Assembly (NCBI GenBank): GCA_902779085.1
Contig: CACYZY010000008.1
Span: 1 to 46,200 of the forward strand
Reading direction: 5' to 3'
Source: an uncultured Bacteroidales bacterium
GTDB lineage: Bacteria; Bacteroidota; Bacteroidia; Bacteroidales; Bacteroidaceae
Length of the DNA: 46,200 bases
Position 1 is the first letter of the stretch. Each line of letters starts with the position of its first letter. Of this stretch, positions 15,272 to 25,586 are shown in pieces. Under the pieces are notes generated by a model. The model was given only the letters and a program-made list of their open reading frames with translations, was not told the DNA's origin and did no database searches. A program made the position numbers and the translations under genes.

Positions 15272-16864
15272 TTAATCCTTGTATTTAATAGCAGCCTCTT
15301 CTACAGGTAGTGCTTGCTTATATAGCTCAATGTATCTATTGAAACCTTCAATATCTTCTTTCGTAGGAGCGACCTTAGTTCCATCATCTCCTGCGAATAC
15401 TTGAGAATCAAGGAAATCTGCTAAAGACTGACCATCCTTCTTGTTTACTAGGTAGGATGCCAAGAGTGCTATACCCCACGCGCCTCCTTCTCCAGCAGTC
15501 TGCATTACAGAAATAGGAGAGCCCAGAGCAGCAGCCAGCATTCGCTGGCCGACACCAGGTGTCTTGAAATAGCCTCCGTGTCCGGTGATGCGGTCTACCT
15601 TCACTTGTTCTTCTTTGAAAAGAATATCATTGCCAATCTTTAAAACGCCAATGGCTGCATAAAGCTGTGAACGCATGAAATTTGCGAGGTTAAACTTGTC
15701 TGTAGCTGAACGCATGAACAAAGGACGACCTTCGGCAAAACCTGTGACCGGTTCACCAGATACATAGTTGTAAGCCATCAGTCCTCCACAGTCGGCATCT
15801 CCTTCCATAGCTTTGTTGAACAGCTTCTCATAGATTGCTCCCATATCAACAGATACCCCTAATAATTCTTGATATTCTTTGAACAGTCCTGCCCAAGCAT
15901 TGATTTCGGAAGTGCAGTTGTTGCAATGTACCATGCCCACTAAACTGCCATCAGGGGTAGTTACCATGTCGATAGCCTCGTATGGTTTGGACAACTCTTT
16001 CTCCAGTACAATCATAGAGAACGATGATGTACCCGCCGACACATTTCCTGTTCGCTGTTTCACAGCATTGGTGGCAACCATGCCTGTGCCTGCATCGCCC
16101 TCAGGAGGGCAGAATGGGATGCCGCTTTTGAGGTGCCCAGACGGGTCAAGCAACTTGGCACCTTCGGTTGTCAGGTGACCTGCGTCAGCACCCGCCATCA
16201 ATATTTTAGGCATGATGTCCATCAGTTTCCATCCCAATTGCCGTGGGGCAACCAACTGGTCGAATTTCTCCACCATGTCTTTACGGTATTGCTTGGTGTC
16301 AGGGTTGACAGGAAGCATGCCTGATGCATCTCCAATGCCAAGAACTTTCTGACCTGTCAGTTGCCAATGGATATAGCCTGCTAAGGTGGTAATAAAGTTT
16401 ATGTCCTTGATGTGTTCTTCGCCATTGAGAATGGCTTGGTAGAGGTGAGAGATACTCCATCGCAGTGGGATGTTATAGACAAAGAGTTTAGAAAGTTCCT
16501 TGGCAGCTTCACCTGTATTTGTATTTCTCCAAGTGCGGAAAGGCACTAGCATCTTTCCTTGACGGTTGAAAGGCAGGTAGCCATGCATCATAGCGCTGAT
16601 ACCAATTGCGGCTAGACTTTCTATCTCAAGGCCATATTTCTCTTTCACTTCCTTGCGTAAATCGGCGTAACAATTCTGCAGCCCGTACCAGATGGCTTCA
16701 TTACTGTATGTCCAGAGACCATCTACCAGCTGGTTTTCCCACGTGTGGCTACCCTGTGCGATAGGATGGTTATCCATGTCAATCAGTACAGCCTTGATGC
16801 GAGTAGAACCCAGTTCAATACCGAGGATGGCTTTTCCTTCCGCTATGATTTGTTTAGCATCCAT
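15272..16864 (-). CDS. FGGY-family sugar kinase (acts as L-ribulokinase)
   Basis: This is a protein of 530 residues. FGGY kinase hallmarks: N-terminal phosphate loop [20 protein letters not shown], the sugar site [15 protein letters not shown], and the C-terminal ATP site with [20 protein letters not shown] and [17 protein letters not shown]. By sequence it is nearer to xylulokinases than to classic AraB. Its place between araA and the arabinofuranosidase, with no other kinase in the operon, says it phosphorylates L-ribulose to L-ribulose 5-phosphate. This matches the known Bacteroides arabinose operon, where an FGGY enzyme annotated as xylulokinase holds this place. It starts 4 bases after the araA stop. 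The family is certain; the substrate is by context. Confidence 0.92.
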   Translation of the reverse strand: MDAKQIIAEGKAILGIELGSTRIKAVLIDMDNHPIAQGSHTWENQLVDGLWTYSNEAIWYGLQNCYADLRKEVKEKYGLEIESLAAIGISAMMHGYLPFNRQGKMLVPFRTWRNTNTGEAAKELSKLFVYNIPLRWSISHLYQAILNGEEHIKDINFITTLAGYIHWQLTGQKVLGIGDASGMLPVNPDTKQYRKDMVEKFDQLVAPRQLGWKLMDIMPKILMAGADAGHLTTEGAKLLDPSGHLKSGIPFCPPEGDAGTGMVATNAVKQRTGNVSAGTSSFSMIVLEKELSKPYEAIDMVTTPDGSLVGMVHCNNCTSEINAWAGLFKEYQELLGVSVDMGAIYEKLFNKAMEGDADCGGLMAYNYVSGEPVTGFAEGRPLFMRSATDKFNLANFMRSQLYAAIGVLKIGNDILFKEEQVKVDRITGHGGYFKTPGVGQRMLAAALGSPISVMQTAGEGGAWGIALLASYLVNKKDGQSLADFLDSQVFAGDDGTKVAPTKEDIEGFNRYIELYKQALPVEEAAIKYKD

Positions 16865-16868
16865 AAAT

Positions 16869-18407
16869 TTATTTCAGCGCTTTGTTCAACATATAATATA
16901 CTTCATTGTATTGAAGCTGATGACGGAAATTGCCATACGTGGTGTCTTTGTCAATGCGTAACATCTCTATTTCTGCAATCTCAGCATAATCAATCCAGAA
17001 TTCGGGTGTGATATCATAAGAGAAACAGCTATGATGAGTACCACCTGCCATAATCCATGTAGCGGTACCAATCTCGAAGTTTGGCATAGGAATCCATAAC
17101 GCATTGGCAACAGGTAATTTAGGAAGTGGTTTCGGTTTGATGCATTCCACATCGTTTACGATGAGGCGGAAACGGTTGCCCATATCTACGATAGTAGCTG
17201 TGACACCCTTGCCTACCTTTGAATCAAATACTAATCGGGCAGTAAACCCTTTGCGGATGCCAATTCCGAGGAAGTGAACCTCTAAGCGAGGCTTATCTGC
17301 AGCGATGAGTGGACAAATTTCCAACATATGTGATTGGAGGATGCTGGATTTCTCTCCATCGAAATTCAGTGTGTAGTCTTCAAGGAATGAACAGCCATTC
17401 GGCATGCCCTGTGTCATGAACCATACGGTGCGATAAAGAGCAGCTGACTTCCAGTCACCCTCTGCACCAAAGCCATAACCTTCGGCCATCAAACGCTGTG
17501 ATGCTAAGCCAGGAATCTGGTCAAAGCCAAGGAAATTTGGATCATTGATATCTACTTCACCTAAATCATCAAAGTTAGTAGTAAACCCTTTGGCTCCTTC
17601 GTCTTGCAAAACGCGGCGGATAGCAATCTCCTGTTTAGCAGCATTGTGAACTTTCTTCCAGTATATTTCCTCTCCACTTTCATCAATCTTGATGGTATAG
17701 AGCTTTTTATATTCTTCTACTAATTCATCGGCCTCTGCATCAGTCACTTTCATATAATAGTCAATTAGCGAACTGACAGGATAGTAATCTATATGATAAC
17801 CTAAACGTATTTCAGCTTCAACCTTATCACCATCGGTCACAGCCACATTGTTCATCTGATCACCGAAGCGTAAGATACGCATGTCGTGTGCATCAGCCCA
17901 AGCTGCTGCTACACGAGCCCAAATCGCAATTTGCTGTTGTGGGCGCTCATCTTTCCAATAACCACTTACTACTTTGCGTGGCTTACGCATACGGGCACAG
18001 ATATGCCCAAATTCGCGGTCTCCATGGGCACTCTGGTTCAGGTTCATGAAATCCATGTCCATGGTATCCCATGGAATCTCAGCATTGTATTGTGTATGGA
18101 AATGGAGCAAAGGTTTCTTGAGTTGCTGCAAGCCGTGTATCCACATTTTTGCAGGAGAGAAAGTGTGCATCCAAGTAATGATACCCACACATTTCTTGTC
18201 GTTATTGGCAGCCATCATAACAGCGGTCACCTCTTTCTCACTATTGGCAGTACCTTTATATATTATTTTGATAGGAATGATACCTTTTTCATTTAGTCCA
18301 TCAACCATCTCCTGAGAGTGCTTGTCAACTATCTTCACGGTCTCACCTCCGTAGAGCAACTGTGCCCCAGTTACCCACCAAATCTCGAAATCTTTAAATG
18401 CTTCCAT
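16869..18407 (-). CDS. araA: L-arabinose isomerase
   Basis: This is a protein of 512 residues, near the usual 500. It turns L-arabinose into L-ribulose in the cytosol, with Mn2+. The start MEAFKDFEIWWVTGAQLLYG is typical. The metal ligands of the family are in place: Glu in GYGFGAEGDWK, Glu in SFLEDYTLNF, His in SHMLEICP, and His in GTHHSCFSYD. Other signatures: LLHFHTQYNAEIPWDTMDMD and LNQSAHGDREFGHI. It lies between araD (24 bases upstream) and the kinase (4 bases downstream), so all three are on one message. Confidence 0.98.
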   Translation of the reverse strand: MEAFKDFEIWWVTGAQLLYGGETVKIVDKHSQEMVDGLNEKGIIPIKIIYKGTANSEKEVTAVMMAANNDKKCVGIITWMHTFSPAKMWIHGLQQLKKPLLHFHTQYNAEIPWDTMDMDFMNLNQSAHGDREFGHICARMRKPRKVVSGYWKDERPQQQIAIWARVAAAWADAHDMRILRFGDQMNNVAVTDGDKVEAEIRLGYHIDYYPVSSLIDYYMKVTDAEADELVEEYKKLYTIKIDESGEEIYWKKVHNAAKQEIAIRRVLQDEGAKGFTTNFDDLGEVDINDPNFLGFDQIPGLASQRLMAEGYGFGAEGDWKSAALYRTVWFMTQGMPNGCSFLEDYTLNFDGEKSSILQSHMLEICPLIAADKPRLEVHFLGIGIRKGFTARLVFDSKVGKGVTATIVDMGNRFRLIVNDVECIKPKPLPKLPVANALWIPMPNFEIGTATWIMAGGTHHSCFSYDITPEFWIDYAEIAEIEMLRIDKDTTYGNFRHQLQYNEVYYMLNKALK

Positions 18408-18431
18408 AGTATTATGATTTTTATTATTTAG

Positions 18432-19118
18432 TTATTTCTGTCCGTAATAGGCATTCGGCCCATGCTTTCTGCTAAAATGTTTCTCAACGAGATGTTCACT
18501 CATAGTAAGGTTGGGATTGATGGTAAAAGCGATAGCTGCTATCTTGGCCACCTCCTCCAGTACTACTGCATGATAAACGGCTTCATCCGCATCTTTGCCC
18601 CAAGTGAAAGGTCCATGGTTCTTTACCAATACACCCGGAGTATGGATTGGGTTAATTCCTTCAAATCTTTTCACAATCACATTGCCTGTCTCAAGCTCGT
18701 AATCACCCTGCACTTCCTCGCTTGTCATATCTGCCGTGCATGGGATGGCTTCGTGGAAATAGTCGGCATGGGTAGTGCCGATGTTGGGTATGTCTTTGCC
18801 AGCCTGTGCCCATGCTGTGGCATAGGTAGAATGGGTATGCACCACCCCGCCAATTTCTGGAAATGCTTTATAGAGTGCCAAATGCGTAGGTGTATCGGAA
18901 GAAGGGCGTAAGTTGCCTTCTATCACATGGCCTTCGAGATCTACTACCACCATATCGTCAAGAGTCATGGTATCATAGCTCACTCCGCTAGGCTTAATGA
19001 CTACCAGGTTACTGTTTCTGTCGATGGCAGAAACGTTCCCCCACGTAAACAGTACCAAGCCGTGCTTTACCAGATCTAAGTTGGCTTTAAAAACCTGTCG
19101 TTTTAATTTATCGAGCAT
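18432..19118 (-). CDS. araD: L-ribulose-5-phosphate 4-epimerase
   Basis: This protein of 228 residues matches the family length. Class II aldolase fold: it epimerises L-ribulose 5-phosphate to D-xylulose 5-phosphate through a zinc-bound retro-aldol step. Visible: [10 protein letters not shown] near the N-terminus, [24 protein letters not shown], the zinc ligands in [14 protein letters not shown], and the third zinc His in [16 protein letters not shown]. The C-terminus [15 protein letters not shown] is the usual one. The start codon lies one base after the stop of the regulator gene, so translation is coupled. Confidence 0.98.
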   Translation of the reverse strand: MLDKLKRQVFKANLDLVKHGLVLFTWGNVSAIDRNSNLVVIKPSGVSYDTMTLDDMVVVDLEGHVIEGNLRPSSDTPTHLALYKAFPEIGGVVHTHSTYATAWAQAGKDIPNIGTTHADYFHEAIPCTADMTSEEVQGDYELETGNVIVKRFEGINPIHTPGVLVKNHGPFTWGKDADEAVYHAVVLEEVAKIAAIAFTINPNLTMSEHLVEKHFSRKHGPNAYYGQK

Positions 19119-19119
19119 A

Positions 19120-19800
19120 TTATAACTTATGTTTTAAGTAATGATCATAAAGGCGCTGGTTGAATCTATATAGAGCAGCCCCTCGCTTGGAACTGGATTT
19201 GTCAATTTTCTCAGTTTTCTCAATGTAATATGCTTCTTCCACCACCTTACGGAAGTTGCGTTTATCGCGTGGCTTATCCTCAATGGCTTCTACTAATTTG
19301 TGTAGTTGAGAAATGGTGAATAAGTGGGGTAGCATACGTAGACCGACAGGCTTCTCCATCGTTCTGTATCTCATGCGTTTGATAGCTACTTCCACCATCT
19401 CGTTCTGATCGTACATCAAAGTAGGCAGCTCTTTCACGGGAAACCATTTGGTGTTGTTGCGCTTATTCAGTTTTTCGTCATAATGATGAATGTTAATCAA
19501 TGCATAATACATGATGGAAATGATGCGTGCATTAGGGTCACGATCTACATCTCCAAAACATCTTACTTGCTCGATGAAAATATCCTCCAGTCCTGTTTTG
19601 GCAGCCAAGGCACGTTGTACGGTATGGTCTATGCTTTCATTCTCATTGACGAAAGCAGATGGCAAGCACCAGGCACCTTTTGATGGTTCGAAGTCTCTCT
19701 TGACTAACAATACATTTAGTTGGTTATCTTTGAAGCAGAACACCACACAGTCTGTAACCACCAGGAACTTAGGATAATCGACATAATATAGTTTTTCCAT
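19120..19800 (-). CDS. araR: AraR-type regulator with degenerate NUDIX domain
   Basis: This is a protein of 226 residues. Residues 1-140 form a NUDIX-fold domain ([40 protein letters not shown]), and residues about 150-226 a winged-helix DNA-binding domain ([36 protein letters not shown]). The NUDIX box is broken: after the first Glu the canonical RExxEE appears as RALAAK, so the catalytic glutamates are missing and the domain is likely a sugar sensor, not a hydrolase. NUDIX-type AraR proteins control arabinose operons in Bacteroidetes. It lies inside the operon it should control. A palindrome at 22704-22719 is a candidate binding site. Whether it acts on other targets cannot be told here. 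Confidence 0.93.
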   Translation of the reverse strand: MEKLYYVDYPKFLVVTDCVVFCFKDNQLNVLLVKRDFEPSKGAWCLPSAFVNENESIDHTVQRALAAKTGLEDIFIEQVRCFGDVDRDPNARIISIMYYALINIHHYDEKLNKRNNTKWFPVKELPTLMYDQNEMVEVAIKRMRYRTMEKPVGLRMLPHLFTISQLHKLVEAIEDKPRDKRNFRKVVEEAYYIEKTEKIDKSSSKRGAALYRFNQRLYDHYLKHKL

Positions 19801-19816
19801 CGTAAGTAAGTATTAG

Positions 19817-21499
19817 TTACCAGAAATAAATATAGAAAGCAACAGTCAATGAAAGGATAATAATTGTATTGATAACATCCCAATGGTTCCAACTTGCCCT
19901 GGAAGCAGCCTTTTGTTCAGGGGTAGCAGTGCCAAACACCAACCCTTGTATCTTCTTCTCGTCAGGTTTCTCAGTACACATGCTCACTACAATTACTACT
20001 AAGAGACAGAATACCAGCATACAGCCACTGAAGAAGAGCCAGTTGAAATCGTAGAACACACTCTTGAACCAAGTCTGAGCAGCATCAGGTACGTTAGTGT
20101 AATAGACTTTAGCGCCCAAACGGGTCAAACCAACAATAATACCGCTGATGAGGCCCCACATGCCACCTTTTGCAGAAGCACGTTTCCAAGTGATACCAAG
20201 CAAGAAGGCAGAGGCGATACCAGGAGCCAGAACCGACTGAACATCCTGCAAATAGTTGTATAATACGTTACCAATGCTACGCATGATAGGAATCCACAGG
20301 ATGCCCAACAAAACAATGACTACAGTAGCTATCTGACCAATGCGCACCAACGCTTTCTCTGAAGTATTAGGACGGAGCCGTTTGTAAAAATCGATAGTAA
20401 ACAGCATAGATGATGAGTTGAAGAGTGAGGCTAACGAGCTCATCAAAGCAGCCAGAATACCACAAACCACAAGACCTTTCACGCCAGCTGGTAATAATTT
20501 GGCAACTAAGGTAGGAAAGGCTGCATCGCTCAATGTATTTCCATTCGCATCCAAAGGCAGGAAGCCGCCTCCCGTCTTTACGTTGATGGCATATGCAATC
20601 ATGCCTGGAATCAAGAATATGAATACGGGAAGCATTTTCAGGTAAGCACCAAAGATTGTACCTCTGCGAGCTTCTTTCTCGTTCTTTCCAGAAAGTACTC
20701 GCTGCACGATAAATTGGTCGGTACACCAGTACCAGAAGCCAATAGTGGCAGAGGTAATCAATGCACCTAACCAAGGGTATTCTGGATCGCGATTGTCGCG
20801 AATCAGATTAGTCATGTGGTCACCATAATCGTTGATTGTCACAGCACTGCAGATGCCCATCAACTCATCCCATCCGCCTAAGGCCTTAAGACCTAGCACC
20901 AAAATAATGATGGAGCCAAGTAACAAAATAGGGGTTTGCAAGACAGAGGTGTATAGTACTGACTTCATGCCACCGAATATGGTATAGATGGCTGTCACTA
21001 TTACCAGGCCGATGGCAGCTATCCAGAAGAAGTCGATACCCCAAAGTGTGTCTATGCCGAAGACCTGTTGGAAAACCAGACCACCAGCATAAACCGTAAC
21101 AGCTACTTTTGTCAATACATAGCTGACGAGGGAAATCACCGACAAGATGGTACGCGATTGTGTATTATAGCGCCTCTCTAAAAACTCAGGCATAGTATAT
21201 ACCATACTACGACTGTAGAAAGGGACAAACACCCAACCTAAAATCAGAATCATCCAACCCTGAATCTCCCAATGCGCCATAGCCATGCCACTGGATGCAC
21301 CAGTACCGGCTAGACCAATTAGGTGTTCCGAGCCAATGTTAGATGCGAAGATAGAGGCACCGATGGCAATCCAAGTAGCATCACGACCTCCTAAAAAATA
21401 ATCGGCAGAGTCATTCTGTTTGCTTTTCAGTACCCAAACAATGATACCTATCAAAACGCAGCAGAACGCTGCAATAACAATCCAGTCAAGTAGTTCCAT
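19817..21499 (-). CDS. Sodium:solute symporter, probable L-arabinose transporter
   Basis: This is a protein of 560 residues with many hydrophobic helices (about 14 expected), SSS/SGLT family. The N-terminus MELLDWIVIAAFCCVLIGII is followed by the family marks SADYFLGGRDATWIAIGASI and FASNIGSEHLIGLAG; later FWYWCTDQFIVQRVLSGKNE and SSLASLFNSSSMLFTIDFYK are typical sugar-symporter stretches. It should take up the sugar across the inner membrane with sodium. It sits 25 bases after the mutarotase and 16 before the regulator, and so is the arabinose uptake system of the island by context. The sugar is inferred, the family is certain. Confidence 0.94.
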   Translation of the reverse strand: MELLDWIVIAAFCCVLIGIIVWVLKSKQNDSADYFLGGRDATWIAIGASIFASNIGSEHLIGLAGTGASSGMAMAHWEIQGWMILILGWVFVPFYSRSMVYTMPEFLERRYNTQSRTILSVISLVSYVLTKVAVTVYAGGLVFQQVFGIDTLWGIDFFWIAAIGLVIVTAIYTIFGGMKSVLYTSVLQTPILLLGSIIILVLGLKALGGWDELMGICSAVTINDYGDHMTNLIRDNRDPEYPWLGALITSATIGFWYWCTDQFIVQRVLSGKNEKEARRGTIFGAYLKMLPVFIFLIPGMIAYAINVKTGGGFLPLDANGNTLSDAAFPTLVAKLLPAGVKGLVVCGILAALMSSLASLFNSSSMLFTIDFYKRLRPNTSEKALVRIGQIATVVIVLLGILWIPIMRSIGNVLYNYLQDVQSVLAPGIASAFLLGITWKRASAKGGMWGLISGIIVGLTRLGAKVYYTNVPDAAQTWFKSVFYDFNWLFFSGCMLVFCLLVVIVVSMCTEKPDEKKIQGLVFGTATPEQKAASRASWNHWDVINTIIILSLTVAFYIYFW

Positions 21500-21524
21500 A
21501 TATCTTAAATATACTCAGTTAAGA

Positions 21525-22667
21525 TTATTCAACTGTAAATTTGTATATACATTCGCTATTATAGGTTTGTCCTGGCTCCAGCACCACGCTTGGGAACTGT
21601 GGCTGGTTAGGAGAGTCTGGAAAATGCTGTGTTTCCAGACATACAGCTGTACGTTTGTTGTATGCAATTCCATGTTTCCCGTTAACTTTGCCATTCAGGA
21701 AATTACCAGTGTAAACCTGTATGCCGGGTTCGTTGGTATATACCTCTACACTGATACCCGTAGCTGGACAGGTAGCTTTAGCTGCCAATTGTGCGATATT
21801 GCCATTAGTGTTCAGTACCCAGTTGTGGTCGAATCCGTTTCCTAACTTTACCTGTTCAAAGTCGGTCTGGTTGATGTCCTGGCCGATAGGCTTAGGAGAA
21901 GTGAAGTCCATTGGCGTACCCTTTACACTGTCGATATTTCCTAATGGAATTAGTTTGGCATTTACTGGTGTAAAGTTATCTGCATTTACATACAGCAGGT
22001 GGTCTGTAACATCCTTTGTGGGGTCACCACTCAAGTTAAAATATGAGTGGTTAGTCATGTTGATCACAGTGGCTTTGTCTGTTGTAGCACTGTACTTGAT
22101 ATCGATGGCATTGTCATCTGTCAGAGTAAAAGTTACTTGCACCTGTACATTGCCTGGGAAATTCATGTCACCATCAGGAGAATTCAGCGACAGTTGTACC
22201 TGTTGTTCGCTCAACTGTTTGCCTTCAAAAACCTTGTATTGCCAACCCCTTGGACCGCCATGTAGACAGTTGTCACCATCATTAGCGAGTAATTCGTATG
22301 TAGTTCCATTCAACTCAAACTTAGCACCCGCTATGCGGTTGGCGTAACGTCCAATGCTTGCACCAAAGTCACTGGCGTTGTTCTGATAGTCCTCTATGTT
22401 ATCGAAAGCAAGAACCACGTCTCTAGGAACACCTCCTTTATCTGGAAGGTTGACTGACACGATGCGACCACCAAAATTGGTGATGCATACTTCCATATTG
22501 TTCTTGTTGGAGAGTGTGTAAAGATGGGTTTGCTGACCGTCAATGTTAGCTTCAAATTTTTGTGGGTCTAAACCCGAATTTGTCAATGCAGTTTGTTCTT
22601 CTTTCTGTGTGTTGCAGGCACATAGAGCCATTGCCATGAATCCTGCTAAAATGATTGTATTTTTCAT
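21525..22667 (-). CDS. Aldose 1-epimerase (mutarotase), predicted lipoprotein
   Basis: This is a protein of 380 residues. Signal MKNTIILAGFMAMALCAC with a lipobox and Cys at about 18, so it is anchored outside the inner membrane. GalM family: IGRYANRIAGAKFELNG (substrate Arg), CLHGGPRGWQYKVF, NMTNHSYFNLSGD (catalytic His), FDHNWVLN, and CLETQHFPDSPNQPQFPSVV with the catalytic Glu. It speeds the change between the alpha and beta forms of free sugar, here probably arabinose freed by the glycosidase, before uptake. It is the first gene of the arabinose operon. Promoter and palindrome lie directly upstream. Confidence 0.95.
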   Translation of the reverse strand: MKNTIILAGFMAMALCACNTQKEEQTALTNSGLDPQKFEANIDGQQTHLYTLSNKNNMEVCITNFGGRIVSVNLPDKGGVPRDVVLAFDNIEDYQNNASDFGASIGRYANRIAGAKFELNGTTYELLANDGDNCLHGGPRGWQYKVFEGKQLSEQQVQLSLNSPDGDMNFPGNVQVQVTFTLTDDNAIDIKYSATTDKATVINMTNHSYFNLSGDPTKDVTDHLLYVNADNFTPVNAKLIPLGNIDSVKGTPMDFTSPKPIGQDINQTDFEQVKLGNGFDHNWVLNTNGNIAQLAAKATCPATGISVEVYTNEPGIQVYTGNFLNGKVNGKHGIAYNKRTAVCLETQHFPDSPNQPQFPSVVLEPGQTYNSECIYKFTVE

Positions 22668-22693
22668 CGTTTTAAAATAAGGTTATTACCTCA

Positions 22694-22719
22694 CAAAGAT
22701 AATACTTATTTTAATAAGT
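22694..22719 (-). promoter_or_regulatory. Arabinose operon promoter with palindromic operator
   Basis: On the minus strand TATCTTTG (22701-22694) is a good TAnnTTTG box, 26 bases before the mutarotase ATG. Directly upstream a 16-base palindrome ACTTATT-TT-AATAAGT (22704-22719) fills the space between the -7 and -33 positions, where a bound repressor would block transcription. No clear -33 TTTG is seen. AraR binding is inferred. Confidence 0.62.
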
Positions 22720-22763
22720 TGGTATTTACGATGTAGAAAAACACACATCATAAATATAATTAT

Positions 22764-24215
22764 TTAACTGCGTTTCCAGAAATTAGGGGTGAATAGCAGA
22801 ATAACAGTAAAGATTTCCAAACGTCCAATAAGCATTAGGAAACTCATTAGCCATTTGCCTGCATCAGGCATACTGTTCCAGGTACTTGAAGGGCCATAGC
22901 TGCCGAGTGCTGGGCCCATATTACCAAGTGCAGAGACAGAACAGCCTATGGCTTCCATGAAGTCTATCCCGATTGCAGAAAGGAAGATACTGCTGCCAAA
23001 TATGATGATGATGTAAATGAAGCAGAAAGCCATGACAGTGCTGAGCAATGAAGGAGGTGCCACTTGTTTGTCAATCCTTACAGGAAGAACGGCGTTGGGG
23101 TGAAGGATATGTTTGAATTCATTCATCAATACTTTAAACAGCACAAACACTCGGATACATTTCAAACCACCGGACGTGCTGCCGGCACATGCTCCCACTA
23201 ACATGATAAGCAACAACATGCCCCATAGGGCAGAAGGCCACAGCATATAGTCGCATGTACTGAAACCTGTGGATGTTTGAAGTGATACCACTTGGAAAAG
23301 GGAATGTCTGAATGCATCTTCACTCTCAATGTCTTGACTAGCCCACAGCATAACAGTAATGGCAAGGGTAAAGACGATGACTATTAAGGTATAACATTTC
23401 AATTCACTGTCTTTTAGTGCCCTTTTAAACTTGCCACTAACTAAGAGAATAAGCAGACTATAGTTAATGCCAGATATGAACATGAAAGCAATAATCACAT
23501 ATTCTATGTAAGATGAATGATAGTAAGCAATGCTCTCCTGATGAGTAGAAAAGCCGCCTGTACCAGTGGCTGTTAGGGCATGACAAATGCTGTCGAATCC
23601 TCCCATGCCTCCAAGCATCAATAAGACGAATAGTAATGCAGTGATGCCGATATAGATACTCCAGATCCAGCGGGCTGTTATACCGATGCGAGGTGTTACT
23701 TTATTATGTGTAGGCCCACTTACTTCTGCTGCAAACATTTGTAAACCGCTGACTCCTAAAAAAGGTAATAGGGCAATGGTGAAGATGATGATACCTAAAC
23801 CTCCGAACCATTGTGTGATGCTGCGCCAGAAAAGTAGTCCATGGGGCATATTGTCTATGTCATCTAGAATGGTGGCACCCGTACTGGTGATGCCTGACAT
23901 TGCCTCGAAAAACGCATTGGTTACAGATGGAATGTGTCCTTGTATGTAGAATGGAAGCATGCCAAACAAAGCAAAAGCAAGCCATGAAAAGGTAACCATG
24001 ATATAGCCATCACGACGGGTAAAGACTCTAGAACTATTACGGCATAGAACAGTCATGAGTAAACCAATGACACCTGTAAGTCCAGCAGTGATAAGCAAGC
24101 TCATCAAGGCATCGTCATGATAATAAAACGATATGCCAGAAGAAAGCAGCAACATGACTGTTTCTAAAAGCAATAAGTTGCCAATGACCCTTATGATGGC
24201 TTTGTAGTTAATCAT
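22764..24215 (-). CDS. trkH: Trk-type potassium uptake membrane subunit
   Basis: This is a protein of 483 residues. The four pore-loop repeats of TrkH/KtrB channels can be read: SGITSTGATIL (about 108-116), TATGTGGFSTH (215-225), QTSTGFSTC (313-321) and SALGNMGPALG (428-438), each with a filter Gly. Between them lie the paired hydrophobic helices. It forms the K+-conducting path in the inner membrane together with the TrkA subunit encoded just upstream. ATG overlaps the trkA stop by one base (TGATG), so the two are translated together. Confidence 0.96.
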   Translation of the reverse strand: MINYKAIIRVIGNLLLLETVMLLLSSGISFYYHDDALMSLLITAGLTGVIGLLMTVLCRNSSRVFTRRDGYIMVTFSWLAFALFGMLPFYIQGHIPSVTNAFFEAMSGITSTGATILDDIDNMPHGLLFWRSITQWFGGLGIIIFTIALLPFLGVSGLQMFAAEVSGPTHNKVTPRIGITARWIWSIYIGITALLFVLLMLGGMGGFDSICHALTATGTGGFSTHQESIAYYHSSYIEYVIIAFMFISGINYSLLILLVSGKFKRALKDSELKCYTLIVIVFTLAITVMLWASQDIESEDAFRHSLFQVVSLQTSTGFSTCDYMLWPSALWGMLLLIMLVGACAGSTSGGLKCIRVFVLFKVLMNEFKHILHPNAVLPVRIDKQVAPPSLLSTVMAFCFIYIIIIFGSSIFLSAIGIDFMEAIGCSVSALGNMGPALGSYGPSSTWNSMPDAGKWLMSFLMLIGRLEIFTVILLFTPNFWKRS

Positions 24216-25555
24216 CAGTTAAAAAACTTCTCGATTTTTTGGATAGTCTGTTTAAGACAGAATACCATAACATGATCGCCAGCTTCGATGAGTGTGTTAC
24301 CTCTTACCAAGATACCTTCGCCATTGCGCACCATACCACCAATGGTGGCACCACGAGGTAGGCCAAGGTCTTTTACCATTTGTTTGGTGGCACGTGCACC
24401 TTCCTTAACAGTAAACTCAGCCACATCAGCATCTGCAAAAGTCAGGCATTTCACATTGCTCACATCAGCATCTAGCATCATCTGATAGATGTGTGAAGCG
24501 GCAATCAGCTTTTTGTTGATAACGGTGCCAATGTCAAGGCTTTCTGCCATACTGATATAGTCGATGTTCTCCACTTCAGCTACAGTCTTCTCAACACCCA
24601 CGCGTTTAGCAGCCAGACATGCCAAGATATTGGTTTCGCTATTGCCGGTCAGTGCCACGAATGCATCTGTATTTTGCAATCCTTCTTGCATCAGCAAGTC
24701 CAAATCATGTCCATCTCCATTAATGATCATTGTCTTGTCGCTCAACATGGTGGTAAGATAACGGCAACGGTCTGGATTCTGTTCAATAATCTTTACTTGC
24801 ATGTAGTCAGGAGCGTACATTGCCGTTCGAATGGCTATGCGACTGCCTCCCATAATCATCACGGTACGCACATCAGGATAATCTTCTTTGCCTGCAATCT
24901 TACGTACATAAGGCACATATTTTCGGGTGGTCGTGAAATAAACAATATCATAGAGCTTGATTTCGTCGTTACCACCAGGTATAATGGTTTCATTGCCTCG
25001 TTTGATGGCTACAACATGATAAGGCAAGTCGGTAGAGCCTAAATCTTTGAGTGGAATATTCAGGATTTCGGCCTTCTCACGCATCTTAGCACCTACAAGA
25101 ATCAAAGCTCCGTTGCTGAACTCCCACCATTGGCGCACCCAACTCATTCGGATAGAAGAAACGATTTCTTTAGCTGCCAAATGTTCTGGGTAAATCAGAG
25201 AACCAATGCCCATGCGCTTAAAGAATTCCTGGTTCTTTGGCTCTATGTACTCATATTTGTCGATGCGGGCAACCGTCTTCTTGGCTCCTAAGCTGCGTGC
25301 CAGCATACAGGCCATTGAGTTAGTACCTTCGTCAGGAGTTACGGCGATAAAAAGGTCGGCATCAGATGCTCCCACATCTTTCAAGGCTTGAATAGAAATG
25401 GGAGAGGCCACTACTGTCATGAGGTCGAAATTGTTACCCAGTGCACTGAGTTTTTCTTCGCTCTCATCCATCAGATAGATGTCTTGTTTCTCGCGCGACA
25501 GCAGTTTGGCTAAATGAGTGCCTACTGCCCCAGCTCCTGCAATAATTATCTTCAT
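24215..25555 (-). CDS. trkA: Trk-type potassium uptake regulatory subunit
   Basis: This is a protein of 446 residues from ATG 25555 (MKIIIAGAGAVGTHLAKLLS), chosen over an upstream ATG because the Rossmann fold begins directly there. It has two RCK units, each an N domain with a GxGxxG-type nucleotide motif (GAGAVG at 7-12, and VMIMGGSRIAIRTAMYAP near 230) followed by a TrkA-C domain (ILNIPLKDLGSTDLPYHVVA; LGLPRGATIGGMVRNGEG). It binds NAD(H) or other nucleotides and gates TrkH. It lies 31 bases after the dxs stop. Confidence 0.96.
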   Translation of the reverse strand: MKIIIAGAGAVGTHLAKLLSREKQDIYLMDESEEKLSALGNNFDLMTVVASPISIQALKDVGASDADLFIAVTPDEGTNSMACMLARSLGAKKTVARIDKYEYIEPKNQEFFKRMGIGSLIYPEHLAAKEIVSSIRMSWVRQWWEFSNGALILVGAKMREKAEILNIPLKDLGSTDLPYHVVAIKRGNETIIPGGNDEIKLYDIVYFTTTRKYVPYVRKIAGKEDYPDVRTVMIMGGSRIAIRTAMYAPDYMQVKIIEQNPDRCRYLTTMLSDKTMIINGDGHDLDLLMQEGLQNTDAFVALTGNSETNILACLAAKRVGVEKTVAEVENIDYISMAESLDIGTVINKKLIAASHIYQMMLDADVSNVKCLTFADADVAEFTVKEGARATKQMVKDLGLPRGATIGGMVRNGEGILVRGNTLIEAGDHVMVFCLKQTIQKIEKFFN

Positions 25556-25586
25556 ATCATTGTTCTCGGTTAAGATCGCGATGCGA

